64,000 nucleotides of DNA, taken from contig NZ_JPJI01000032.1 of the NCBI RefSeq assembly GCF_000732625.1, positions 1,164,193 through 1,228,192 on the forward strand. Reading direction: 5' to 3'. Positions 44,953 through 53,299 of this stretch are shown here, one piece after another. The position numbers and the translations under genes were made by a program. Numbering within the stretch: the stretch's first letter is position 1; each line of letters opens with the position of its first letter. The notes under the pieces are model-generated. The model had not been told where the DNA came from. It made no database searches and saw nothing but the letters and a program-made list of their open reading frames with translations. The stretch comes from Nonlabens ulvanivorans (GTDB taxonomy: Bacteria; Bacteroidota; Bacteroidia; Flavobacteriales; Flavobacteriaceae).

Positions 44953-45738
44953 TTAATCGAGAACCTCAAATCGGTTGTCATGTTCAAATTTAATTGTGTC
45001 CACTTTCTTGAAGTAATCTATAGTTGCATTACGTATTTTGTAATCTATTTTCACCATAGGCGCATCTTTAAAAAAGCTCATATCATCACCACCGCTATAC
45101 AAGTAATCGCTAGTTGCTACGGTATATATTTTATCTTTATCTAGCGGCTTGTTTTGTATAGTAACCATATTAACGCTGTTGTCTGCGTTTAAAATAATTT
45201 GCATTCCGTCAAATGGATGGGCTTTTTTACGATCGATGATGTAATTGATTAATTCATTCATCTTTTCGCCAGTAAGTTCAACGATGGTTATTTCATTGTC
45301 AAATGGCATGATTTCATAAGCCCTTCTCATTGTTACTGGTCCGGCAGGCATTCCTGCTCTAATACCACCATGATTTAGTAAAACTACATCTATGTCTTTT
45401 CCCGTACGAGATTTATAAATAGGAGCTCCTTGTTCACGTACGATTGCTGCGAGCATGTTACCGATAGGAGTGTTGTACTTATAATCGTTTTTATTCATGG
45501 AAGCAGGATTGAAGCTTAATTGTTCATCCATTTGAGCGTCTAACGATTTTTTGAACGGTGCGATGTACTCATCTATTTGTACGACGCTTTGTAGCGTGCT
45601 GTCGATATGAGTCTGCGAGCTCGATATTTTAGTAAGTTGTAAATGGTCTGATTTGCAAGAGGTTGTGATTAATAACGCTTTCGCGAAAGCGAGATAGAAA
45701 AAAGCCTTTCCCAGTCGCTTATAAATAGATGTTTTCAT
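44953..45738 (-). CDS. 5'-Nucleotidase C-terminal-domain lipoprotein
   Basis: A 261-residue lipoprotein (signal ending LLITTSC) that consists of only the 5'-nucleotidase C-terminal, substrate-binding domain: TPIGNMLAAIVREQ, VVLLNHGGIRAGMPAGPVTMRRAYEIMPFDNEI (in sections) and VATSDYLYSGGDDMSFF. It is the partner of the next gene downstream, which supplies the metallophosphatase domain. In UshA the catalytic domain comes first; here its gene comes second. A palindrome copy is read as YLAFAKALL in the signal peptide. Confidence 0.88.
   Translation of the reverse strand: MKTSIYKRLGKAFFYLAFAKALLITTSCKSDHLQLTKISSSQTHIDSTLQSVVQIDEYIAPFKKSLDAQMDEQLSFNPASMNKNDYKYNTPIGNMLAAIVREQGAPIYKSRTGKDIDVVLLNHGGIRAGMPAGPVTMRRAYEIMPFDNEITIVELTGEKMNELINYIIDRKKAHPFDGMQIILNADNSVNMVTIQNKPLDKDKIYTVATSDYLYSGGDDMSFFKDAPMVKIDYKIRNATIDYFKKVDTIKFEHDNRFEVLD
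45676..45691. repeat. Dispersed palindrome copy 12 (AFAKA frame, lipoprotein signal)
   Basis: Full 16-base palindrome, read as L-A-F-A-K-A-L inside the hydrophobic part of the lipoprotein signal, placing a Lys in the h-region. Confidence 0.95.
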
Positions 45739-45750
45739 GTCCTATTGTGC

Positions 45751-45758
45751 TACATTTG
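45751..45758 (+). promoter_or_regulatory. -7 promoter element TACATTTG of the DUF6913/dapA pair
   Basis: Exact TAnnTTTG match 18 bases before the ATG at 45777, in the short divergent region. Confidence 0.5.
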
Positions 45759-45776
45759 TACAGTTAGTAAAAGTAC

Positions 45777-46289
45777 ATGATTTTTAACGGAATTAAGCGC
45801 CGCTGGTTGCGCAAAGAACTGCAGAAATTGCAAAAGGAGCAAGTTAGGCCGTCTATTAAATGGCCTCAATCGCTTGTGGTGATATATGACGGTCAGCAGG
45901 TTTCTGACATAAGTCCTTTTTTAAAATGGGCAGAAGAGTTAGGGATAAAAGAAGATGCGGTAACATGTATAGCTTACGTAAATGATAAAAAGAAATCTAC
46001 TATAACCGACGCTCATTTAATTGATCGAAAATTAATCAAATGGTCTGGTGGTATTACTGATTCTGAAACAAAGGAATTATTAAGTAAAACGTTTGATTTA
46101 CAGATCAATCATTTTAATACTGAAAATGATTTGATAGACTATGTGAGTCTGGCGTTGCCGTCTGGTTTAAAGGTGGCTTATGGTAGTGATAATGAATCTC
46201 TTTTTGATCTTTCCATAAGTGTTGATCTTAAGGATTATAAAGGATTAATAATAGAATTAAAAAAGTATTTAAAAATATTAACTCAATAA
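45777..46289 (+). CDS. DUF6913-type protein
   Basis: A 170-residue soluble protein: basic N-terminus ([17 protein letters not shown]), then [29 protein letters not shown] and a C-terminal [28 protein letters not shown] associate it with the flavobacterial DUF6913 family, which has no known role. It lies 1 base before dapA, so they share a transcript and the promoter at 45751. Confidence 0.7.
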   Translation: MIFNGIKRRWLRKELQKLQKEQVRPSIKWPQSLVVIYDGQQVSDISPFLKWAEELGIKEDAVTCIAYVNDKKKSTITDAHLIDRKLIKWSGGITDSETKELLSKTFDLQINHFNTENDLIDYVSLALPSGLKVAYGSDNESLFDLSISVDLKDYKGLIIELKKYLKILTQ

Positions 46290-46290
46290 A

Positions 46291-47172
46291 ATGCAAGATT
46301 TAATAGGAACTGGTGTAGCATTGATTACACCTTTTACTGCCGCTGGTGAGGTAGATCACAGCGCATTAGAGCAAGTGGTGAATTATCAAATTGATAATGG
46401 AATTGATTATTTAGTAGTATTAGGTACTACCGGAGAGAGTGCAACTTTAACTCTTGAAGAAAAAGAGGCTGTAAAATCAACGATAACTAGAGCAAATGCT
46501 GGAAGATTGCCTATGGTATTGGGTATAGGTGGTAGTAATACGGCTGCTGTAGTTGAAGAAGTTAAAAACACAGATTTAAACGATTATATAGCCATCTTGT
46601 CTGTTTCGCCAGCTTACAATAAGCCTACGCAAGAAGGTATTTACCAGCATTTTAAAGCTGTGGCAACAGCTACAGAAAAAGCAATTATTTTGTATAACGT
46701 GCCTGGTAGAACGGCGTCTAACATGGCGGTTGAAACAGTTGTTAGACTTGCACATGATTTTGATAATATATTGGGAATCAAGGAAGCAGCTGGAGATATT
46801 GTACAAGCCATGAAATTAATTCAATATACTCCTAAAGATTTTCTAGTGATATCTGGTGATGATATGATTACATTGTCCATGGTGCTTGCTGGTGGAGCTG
46901 GAGTTATATCAGTGATAGGTCAAGGATTGCCTCAAGGTTTTAGTGATATGGTACGTTACGGTCTTAATGGTGATGTTGAAGAGGCGTTTGAATTGCATTA
47001 TAAAATTGCTGCAAGTATCGATATGATTTTTGAGCAAGGTAATCCTGGCGGAATTAAATCTTTGCTAGCTTCTCTAGGGTTGATCGAAGAGTATCTTAGG
47101 TTGCCATTGGTGCCTGTAAATGAAAACTTAAAGTCTAGAATAGATACATTCTTAAAGCAGTATGAGGCTTAA
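46291..47172 (+). CDS. dapA: 4-Hydroxy-tetrahydrodipicolinate synthase
   Basis: A 293-residue aldolase-type enzyme that condenses pyruvate with aspartate semialdehyde for lysine and peptidoglycan (meso-DAP) synthesis. Motifs: [10 protein letters not shown], the Tyr in ILYNVPGRT and the Schiff-base Lys 164 in LGIKEAAGD. Length is normal. The stop is in a dyad (GCTTAAG/CTTAAGC, 47167-47194) that might act as a weak terminator. Confidence 0.95.
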   Translation: MQDLIGTGVALITPFTAAGEVDHSALEQVVNYQIDNGIDYLVVLGTTGESATLTLEEKEAVKSTITRANAGRLPMVLGIGGSNTAAVVEEVKNTDLNDYIAILSVSPAYNKPTQEGIYQHFKAVATATEKAIILYNVPGRTASNMAVETVVRLAHDFDNILGIKEAAGDIVQAMKLIQYTPKDFLVISGDDMITLSMVLAGGAGVISVIGQGLPQGFSDMVRYGLNGDVEEAFELHYKIAASIDMIFEQGNPGGIKSLLASLGLIEEYLRLPLVPVNENLKSRIDTFLKQYEA

Positions 47173-47220
47173 GGTAGATTAATTAATCTTAAGCATTATA
47201 CTTCATTTCAATTATATGCG

Positions 47221-47240
47221 TTAGTTGCATAGACAACTAA
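47221..47240. promoter_or_regulatory. Inverted repeat upstream of bamD
   Basis: TTAGTTG (47221-47227) and CAACTAA (47234-47240) form a perfect 7-6-7 dyad, about 20 bases upstream of the -7 element at 47261. Could be an operator; no regulator is identified. Confidence 0.3.
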
Positions 47241-47260
47241 GAAAATATGTATAAAAATTG

Positions 47261-47268
47261 TACTTTTG
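47261..47268 (+). promoter_or_regulatory. -7 promoter element TACTTTTG of bamD
   Basis: Exact TAnnTTTG match 20 bases before the ATG at 47289. It rules out the upstream ATG at 47247. Confidence 0.55.
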
Positions 47269-47288
47269 CAAACCATTTAAAATTGAGT

Positions 47289-48083
47289 ATGAAAAACTAT
47301 ATTGTTTTACTTCTTTTAGCGATTATGGCAGTAAGCTGTGGACCTTATCAGACTGCTTTAAAGTCTACCGATAATGAGGTGAAGCTAGCTATGATTGATA
47401 CACTTCTTAAAAGAGAGAAGTATAGCAAGGCTGTTAATCTTTTTGATCAAATCATACCGCAGTATCGAGGAACAGATAAAGCTGAAGCGTTGTCTATTAA
47501 ATATGCAAAGGCTCTCTATGAAACTAGAGATTACCCTAATAGTGCATATCAATACGAGCGATTTGTGCAATCACATCCTGCGAGTGATAATAGGGAATAC
47601 GCCGCTTTTATGGGAGCAAAAAGTCATTATCATATGTCTGCTGTTTATTCAAAAAGTCAGGTGAATACGGATCGGGCTTTGGCAAAATTGCAAGACTATA
47701 TCAATTTATATCCAGATGGAGAGTATGCAGAACAGGCAAACGGTTTAGTATCTGAATTGAGATTTAAATTAGATCGAAAGGCTTATGAGATTGCAAAGAA
47801 TTATCATCACCGTAATAGATATATACCAGCGATCAAGAGTTTTGAAAACTTCATTGTACAACATCCTGGTTCTGAATTTATGGATGATGCACAATTTTAT
47901 CTGATAGATTCACAATATTTATATGCTTTAAAGAGTAGAAATGAGCTAGTTCCAGAAAGATTAGAGCTTGCTACAAAATATTATAATACCTTTGTCTCTC
48001 GTTTTCCAACCAGTGAGTATCGTGAGGATGCAGATGAGATCATGGAAAACATCAACGATTATAAAATAAAGAATAACATCTAA
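47289..48083 (+). CDS. bamD: Outer-membrane assembly factor BamD
   Basis: A 264-residue lipoprotein (MKNYIVLLLLAIMAVSC, lipobox Cys 17) made of TPR-like helices: KAVNLFDQIIPQYRGTDKAEALSIKYAKALYET and later EFMDDAQFYLIDSQYLYALKS-type repeats. BamD is the essential lipoprotein of the BAM complex that folds barrels into the outer membrane. The start at 47289 is chosen by the lipobox distance and by the promoter at 47261. It starts a run of co-oriented essential genes. Confidence 0.92.
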   Translation: MKNYIVLLLLAIMAVSCGPYQTALKSTDNEVKLAMIDTLLKREKYSKAVNLFDQIIPQYRGTDKAEALSIKYAKALYETRDYPNSAYQYERFVQSHPASDNREYAAFMGAKSHYHMSAVYSKSQVNTDRALAKLQDYINLYPDGEYAEQANGLVSELRFKLDRKAYEIAKNYHHRNRYIPAIKSFENFIVQHPGSEFMDDAQFYLIDSQYLYALKSRNELVPERLELATKYYNTFVSRFPTSEYREDADEIMENINDYKIKNNI

Positions 48084-48091
48084 TTTCAGTT

Positions 48092-48418
48092 ATGGATACT
48101 AAAAACATAAAAGCGCCAGCAAGTACTATTACTTATAATAGGGATAATTTAACTAATCCTACAGGTAATATGTATGAGGCTATTTCAATCATAGCTAAGC
48201 GTGCTGAACAAATTAATACCGATGTAAAGGAAGAGCTAATTGAAAAGTTAGAAGAATTTGCTACCTATAATGATTCTCTTGAAGAAGTTTTTGAGAACAA
48301 AGAGCAAATTGAAGTTTCTAAATTTTATGAGCGTCTACCTAAGCCTCACCAGATTGCTGTTCAAGAATGGTTAGACGGTAAAATATATTTTAGAGATACT
48401 TCTAAATCAGAAGAGTAA
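48092..48418 (+). CDS. rpoZ: RNA polymerase omega subunit
   Basis: A 108-residue protein with the Rpb6/omega pattern in Bacteroidota form: TGNMYEAISIIAKRAEQIN corresponds to the conserved helix of omega, followed by a longer acidic extension (EEVFENKEQIEVSKF). It helps RNA polymerase assembly. It lies 8 bases after bamD and 4 bases before coaBC, as in related genomes. Confidence 0.85.
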   Translation: MDTKNIKAPASTITYNRDNLTNPTGNMYEAISIIAKRAEQINTDVKEELIEKLEEFATYNDSLEEVFENKEQIEVSKFYERLPKPHQIAVQEWLDGKIYFRDTSKSEE

Positions 48419-48422
48419 TCTA

Positions 48423-49634
48423 ATGATTTCGGTTCTAAGTGGTAAAAATATATTGCTAGGTATAACCGGTGGTATTGCTGCTTATAAAACAACTTACCTT
48501 GTGCGCCTGCTTATAAAAGCGGGCGCCACTGTTAAGGTGGTGATGACTCCATCTTCTAGAGAATTTGTCACGCCATTAACACTTTCTACATTATCTAAAA
48601 ATCCTGTTTTATCATCTTTTACTAATGAAGATGATGAAAATGATACATGGAATAATCATGTTGAGTTAGGTTTATGGGCAGATTATATGATCATCGCACC
48701 AGCAACTGCAAATACCATGAGTAAAATGGTTTCGGGAAATATTGATAATTTCCTGTTAGCTGTTTATTGTAGTGCAAAATGTCCGGTTTACTTCGCTCCG
48801 GCGATGGACCTTGATATGTATAAGCATCCTTCTACACAATATAATTTTGAGCAGCTATCTAGTTATGGCAATAAAATGGTGCCTGCGGGCACTGGAGAGC
48901 TTGCTAGTGGTTTGACTGGTGAAGGTCGTATGGCTGAACCAGAAGATATCGTAGCTTTTATTGAAAAAGATATCGAATCACAATTGCCGTTAGTGGGAAA
49001 AATATGTCTTATTACGGCTGGCCCTACCTATGAAGCAATTGATCCAGTAAGATTTATAGGAAATCATAGTAGTGGTAAGATGGGAGCTGCACTGGCTATG
49101 GAGATGGCTTCTAAAGGTGCGCAGGTCATTCTAATCATGGGACCTAGCCACGTATTAACTGACCACCATTTAATTCATAGAATTAACGTTAAGACTGCTC
49201 AAGAAATGTACGATCATGTGCATGAAAATATCAATGAAGCAGATTATGCTATATTTAGTGCTGCAGTGGCTGATTATAAACCTATAAATCCTGCTGATCA
49301 GAAAATAAAAAAGAAGTCGGAAACGTTAACAATTCAGTTGGTTAAAAATCCTGACATATTAGCTAGTGTTGGTGCTATGAAAAATCGCCCTTATCTAGTC
49401 GGTTTTGCTCTAGAGACGGAAAATGAGCTGGAGCACGCTTTCGCGAAAGCGGAAAAGAAAAATACAGACTTACTTGTATTAAACTCTACTCGTGATAAAG
49501 GTGCAGGATTTGGTAAAGACACAAATAAAATTACACTGATTGATAGGAATCAAAAAACATTTGTTTTTGATACGAAACCTAAAACAGAAGTGGCAAAAGA
49601 CATCGTTAATGAAATTATTAAAAGAACTCTTTAA
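48423..49634 (+). CDS. coaBC: CoaBC, phosphopantothenoylcysteine synthetase/decarboxylase
   Basis: A 403-residue bifunctional enzyme of coenzyme A synthesis. The N-terminal CoaC flavoprotein shows GITGGIAAYK, the YFAPAMDLDMY loop and the GTGELASGLTGEGRM flap; the C-terminal CoaB shows RFIGNHSSGKMG and NKITLIDR. A palindrome copy is read as HAFAKAEKKN in CoaB. The 3' end overlaps porD by 26 bases. Confidence 0.95.
   Translation: MISVLSGKNILLGITGGIAAYKTTYLVRLLIKAGATVKVVMTPSSREFVTPLTLSTLSKNPVLSSFTNEDDENDTWNNHVELGLWADYMIIAPATANTMSKMVSGNIDNFLLAVYCSAKCPVYFAPAMDLDMYKHPSTQYNFEQLSSYGNKMVPAGTGELASGLTGEGRMAEPEDIVAFIEKDIESQLPLVGKICLITAGPTYEAIDPVRFIGNHSSGKMGAALAMEMASKGAQVILIMGPSHVLTDHHLIHRINVKTAQEMYDHVHENINEADYAIFSAAVADYKPINPADQKIKKKSETLTIQLVKNPDILASVGAMKNRPYLVGFALETENELEHAFAKAEKKNTDLLVLNSTRDKGAGFGKDTNKITLIDRNQKTFVFDTKPKTEVAKDIVNEIIKRTL
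49436..49451. repeat. Dispersed palindrome copy 13 (AFAKA frame)
   Basis: Full 16-base palindrome in the CoaB part, read as H-A-F-A-K-A-E in a helix between ETENELE and NTDLLVLN. Confidence 0.95.
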
Positions 49635-50514
49635 AGTATTGCCCTTATTCTTCTTGCTAGTTATGGGGACTTCTCATGCGCAAGAGTTCAACGCAGTGGT
49701 ACAGGTTAATGCGCAGAATGTTGCGCAACCTAATCAGACTATTTTTAGAACCTTAGAGACTTCTATGCAGGAGTTTATTAATAATACGGAGTGGACTGAT
49801 CAAGATTATAGAGATGAAGAAAAGATTAATTGTTCTATTGTTTTTGTAATTACTGATTATGACAATGATCGGTTCAAAGGGAATGTTCAAATATCCCTTT
49901 CTAGACCTGTTTTTAACTCTTCTTATTCATCTCCTATATTTAATTTTAAAGATTCAAATATTGAATTTGAATATCTAGAGTATGCACCGTTTTTTTATAA
50001 TGCAAATCAGTATGAAAATAACTTAACATCATTGATCTCATTCTATATTTATACTATGTTGGGGATTGATGGGGATACGTTTGCTCTTAACGGTGGTCAA
50101 CAGTATCATATTGAAGCGCAACGTATTGTTAGTCTGGCACAGCAAAGTAATTCTGTAGGATGGAAGGCCACAGATGGGCAGGGAACTCGTTTTCAATTAA
50201 ACGATGATATGCTTTCTCAAACTTTTAAAGAATATCGTGAAGTGTTGTATGGATATCACAGTAAGGGTATGGATACTTTTGCAGAGGATCAAAAGAAGGC
50301 TAAGTTACTCATCAGTGCTGAGATTTTAAAATTAAAAGCTCTTAACAGCCGAAGGCCCAATAGTTTAATACAGAGGTTATTCTTTGATGCTAAGGCAGAT
50401 GAGATTTTAAGTATATTTTCTGGAGGACCAGCTGTCGATATTAGAGAGCTCAAAACTACTTTACAACAATTAGCGCCTAATCAGTCCTCAAAATGGCGTA
50501 ATATTAAGGTCTAG
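49609..50514 (+). CDS. porD: T9SS-associated protein PorD (DUF4835)
   Basis: A 301-residue protein with a signal peptide (LFKVLPLFFLLVMGTSHA, then QEFNA) and the DUF4835 pattern: VVQVNAQNV, FRTLETSMQEFINNTEWTD, INCSIVFVITDY, SYSSPIFNFKDSNIEFEY and LISFYIYTMLGIDGD. DUF4835 is called PorD and is linked to type IX secretion. The ATG at 49609 (MKLLKEL) is chosen because it begins the signal peptide; it overlaps coaBC by 26 bases. PorD complements the T9SS cargo genes in this window. Confidence 0.9.
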   Translation: MKLLKELFKVLPLFFLLVMGTSHAQEFNAVVQVNAQNVAQPNQTIFRTLETSMQEFINNTEWTDQDYRDEEKINCSIVFVITDYDNDRFKGNVQISLSRPVFNSSYSSPIFNFKDSNIEFEYLEYAPFFYNANQYENNLTSLISFYIYTMLGIDGDTFALNGGQQYHIEAQRIVSLAQQSNSVGWKATDGQGTRFQLNDDMLSQTFKEYREVLYGYHSKGMDTFAEDQKKAKLLISAEILKLKALNSRRPNSLIQRLFFDAKADEILSIFSGGPAVDIRELKTTLQQLAPNQSSKWRNIKV

Positions 50515-50599
50515 AGCTTTGGTAAGATGTTTTAAATTATCTAGATTTAAACATTGTAACGTAGTACAGTTTTTGTACTTCTTAATGTCTTAAAATCAA

Positions 50600-52279
50600 T
50601 TGCTTAAACATATTCACATTGAGAATTTTGCTCTGATCGACAGCCTCGATTTGAACTTAAAGAATGGGCTTACCATGATTACTGGTGAGACTGGTGCTGG
50701 TAAATCTATTTTATTAGGTGCGCTTGGGTTAGTTCAAGGTAAAAGGGCGGATTTAAGCGCTGTGAGAGATACAACACGTAAATGTGTTGTGGAGGCTCAC
50801 GTGGAGATGTCTAGTTTAGCATTAGATGAATTATTAGAATCATATGACCTAGATGTTGAGCCGGTTTGTTTTTTAAGACGCGAAATTTTACCATCAGGTA
50901 AAAGCCGTGCTTTTATTAATGATACACCAGTTACACTTGCTACAATGAGTGAAGTTGGTAATCGTTTAATTGATATTCATTCTCAACATCAAACTTTACA
51001 ACTAGCTTCTGATGATTTTCAAATAGATGTTTTACAATCATTTGTCAATAAACTAACTGAGAAGGCTAAAGAACCAGCCTCATTTCTATTAGACTCTTTT
51101 AGAATTGAATGGAGTCAGTACAAGGCTCTTAAAACACAACTCAATAAATGGGTTGAAGAAGAGCAATTGTTATCTAAAGAAGCAGATTATAATAATTTTT
51201 TATTAGAAGAATTAGATAATGCTCAACTAGATCAGCTTGATATTACAGCGCTAGAGCAAGAAAATGAACAGTTAAGTAATGTAGAGGAGATTCAACTTGT
51301 ATTACAGGAATTTCAATCTATGATGGATCAGGATGATAATGGATTGTTGGATCAGTTAAGGTTACTTAAAAACAGATTTACCCAAATTTCAAAATATGAT
51401 TCTGATTTTGAGAATGCTAATCAACGGCTTCATACCACTTTTTTAGAATTAGAAGACCTCAGTGAAGAAATGTCCCGTAAAGCGGATAGTGTCGAGGCTG
51501 ATCCAGCTAGATTAGAAATCATTAATCAGCGCCTAGTCTTAATTGAGCAACTGCTGAAGAAGCATCATCAAGAGGATGTTAATGGACTTATCGTATTGAG
51601 AGATGAGTTAGCAGATAAGGTTTTTACCACTCAAAACATCTCTAAAAAGATTAAACAGGCAAGAGTTCAACTAGATTCAGCTCATAAATCTTTAGAGAAA
51701 CTAGGAGATAAGATACATCAACAACGTGTTCAACAATCAACCTTATTAGAAGAAGAGGTTCTTGTTATTATCAAGCAGCTAGGGATGCCGGAAGCGTCTT
51801 TTAAAGTCAACATCGAAAAAAAAGACAGCTTTAATTCTTACGGTATGGATGAAGTAGAATTTAGATTTACCGCAAATAAAGGAACTGCGCTGTTACCATT
51901 AAATAAAGCAGCCTCTGGTGGTGAATTGTCTAGATTGATGCTTGCTATAAAGGCATTGCTATCTAATTATAAGAATTTACCAACGATCATTTTTGACGAG
52001 ATAGATACAGGTGTAAGTGGTGCTATTGCAGAGAAAATGGCGATTATAATGCAACAAATGAGTACTAGCTTACAGGTGATTACTATCACACATTTACCTC
52101 AAATTGCAAGTGCAGGTAATGATCATCTAGTTGTTAAAAAAGCAGTTAAAGACGAACAAACAATTTCAAACATTTACAGATTAAATATAGAAGAAAGAGT
52201 AGAAGAAATAGCGCAAATGTTAAGCGGTGGAAAAATATCTGATGCCGCAAGGGAAAATGCACGTGTATTACTTCAATAA
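50600..52279 (+). CDS. recN: DNA repair protein RecN, TTG start
   Basis: A 559-residue SMC-like ATPase for double-strand-break repair: Walker A GETGAGKS, a long coiled-coil centre (about 150-370), the ABC signature SGGELSRLMLAI and Walker B TIIFDEIDTGVSG. The only start giving the usual N-terminus (MLKHIHIENFALIDSL) is TTG at 50600; the in-frame codon 9 bases upstream is a stop, and the first ATG lies within the Walker region. So TTG is probably the true start. Confidence 0.94.
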   Translation: MLKHIHIENFALIDSLDLNLKNGLTMITGETGAGKSILLGALGLVQGKRADLSAVRDTTRKCVVEAHVEMSSLALDELLESYDLDVEPVCFLRREILPSGKSRAFINDTPVTLATMSEVGNRLIDIHSQHQTLQLASDDFQIDVLQSFVNKLTEKAKEPASFLLDSFRIEWSQYKALKTQLNKWVEEEQLLSKEADYNNFLLEELDNAQLDQLDITALEQENEQLSNVEEIQLVLQEFQSMMDQDDNGLLDQLRLLKNRFTQISKYDSDFENANQRLHTTFLELEDLSEEMSRKADSVEADPARLEIINQRLVLIEQLLKKHHQEDVNGLIVLRDELADKVFTTQNISKKIKQARVQLDSAHKSLEKLGDKIHQQRVQQSTLLEEEVLVIIKQLGMPEASFKVNIEKKDSFNSYGMDEVEFRFTANKGTALLPLNKAASGGELSRLMLAIKALLSNYKNLPTIIFDEIDTGVSGAIAEKMAIIMQQMSTSLQVITITHLPQIASAGNDHLVVKKAVKDEQTISNIYRLNIEERVEEIAQMLSGGKISDAARENARVLLQ

Positions 52280-52285
52280 GAATTT

Positions 52286-52293
52286 TATATTTG
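52286..52293 (+). promoter_or_regulatory. -7 promoter element TATATTTG of fabI
   Basis: Exact TAnnTTTG match 17 bases before the ATG at 52311 and just past the recN stop. Confidence 0.5.
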
Positions 52294-52310
52294 TCACTTA
52301 TATTTAAGAT

Positions 52311-53117
52311 ATGTCATACAACTTACTAAAAGGAAAAAGAGGAATTATATTTGGCGCACTAGATGAGAACTCTATTGCCTGGAAAACAGCTGAGCTTGCT
52401 CATGCCGAAGGTGCAACCTTTGTGCTTACCAATGCACCAATCGCAATGCGTATGGGGACCATTAATGAGCTAGCAGAGAAAACAGGTAGTCAAATTATAC
52501 CGGCCGATGCTACTAGTCTCGAAGATCTTCAAAACTTAGTGTCTCAATCAGTAGAGATTCTAGGTGGGAAGCTTGACTTTGTTTTACACTCTATAGGAAT
52601 GTCTGTAAACGTGAGAAAAGGAAAAGCCTACACAGATCAAAATTATGATTGGACTCAAAAAGGTTGGGACGTTAGTGCTGTATCTTTTCATAAGGTAATG
52701 CAAACCTTGTATAAGCAAGATGCTATGAGTGAATGGGGTAGTATCCTAGCTTTAACTTATATGGCTGCACAAAGAACATTTCCAGATTACAATGACATGG
52801 CAGATAATAAAGCTTATCTAGAATCTATTGCTAGAAGCTTTGGTTATTTCTTTGGTAAAGATAAAAAGGTACGTGTTAACACCATTTCACAATCTCCTAC
52901 ACCTACCACAGCTGGACAAGGAGTTAAAGGGTTTGATGGTTTCATAAGTTATGCTGAAAAAATGAGTCCTTTAGGTAATGCTACGGCGCAAGAATGTGCA
53001 GAGTATTCCATAACGTTATTCTCGGACTACACTAAAAAAGTTACGATGCAAAACCTCTTTCATGATGGTGGATTCTCAAATACAGGAGTAAGTCAAGAAG
53101 TTATTGAAAAGTTCTAA
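52311..53117 (+). CDS. fabI: Enoyl-[acyl-carrier-protein] reductase (NADH)
   Basis: A 268-residue short-chain reductase for the last step of the fatty acid elongation cycle. The N-terminal KRGIIFGALDENSIAW and the LHSIGMS loop bind NADH, the catalytic Y-x6-K pair is in PDYNDMADNKAYLES, and the substrate loop is SQSPTPTTAG. It has a strong terminator with a palindrome copy directly behind it. Confidence 0.95.
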   Translation: MSYNLLKGKRGIIFGALDENSIAWKTAELAHAEGATFVLTNAPIAMRMGTINELAEKTGSQIIPADATSLEDLQNLVSQSVEILGGKLDFVLHSIGMSVNVRKGKAYTDQNYDWTQKGWDVSAVSFHKVMQTLYKQDAMSEWGSILALTYMAAQRTFPDYNDMADNKAYLESIARSFGYFFGKDKKVRVNTISQSPTPTTAGQGVKGFDGFISYAEKMSPLGNATAQECAEYSITLFSDYTKKVTMQNLFHDGGFSNTGVSQEVIEKF

Positions 53118-53141
53118 GTATCTACTTTAGTTATCGTTAAT

Positions 53142-53172
53142 AAGCCTCTGTATTTACAGGGGCTTTTTTTTT
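53142..53172 (+). terminator. Terminator of fabI
   Basis: AAGCCTCTGT pairs with ACAGGGGCTT (one T-G wobble) around a 4-base loop, followed by nine Ts, then directly by palindrome copy 14. Confidence 0.8.
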
Positions 53173-53192
53173 ACGCTTTCGCGAAAGCGTAA
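53171..53192. repeat. Dispersed palindrome copy 14, extended to 22 bases (intergenic)
   Basis: 16-base palindrome with three more symmetric pairs (TTA before, TAA after) in the gap between fabI and the giant gene at 53300, directly behind the fabI terminator. Confidence 0.95.
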
Positions 53193-53299
53193 TTAATTTA
53201 ATATTGTGTTGCTATGCTTCCTTACAACATTTGAAATTTAACAGTGTTAATTGATTCTAAAATATTATATTCGACATTATTAAATCAAACTACTAACTC

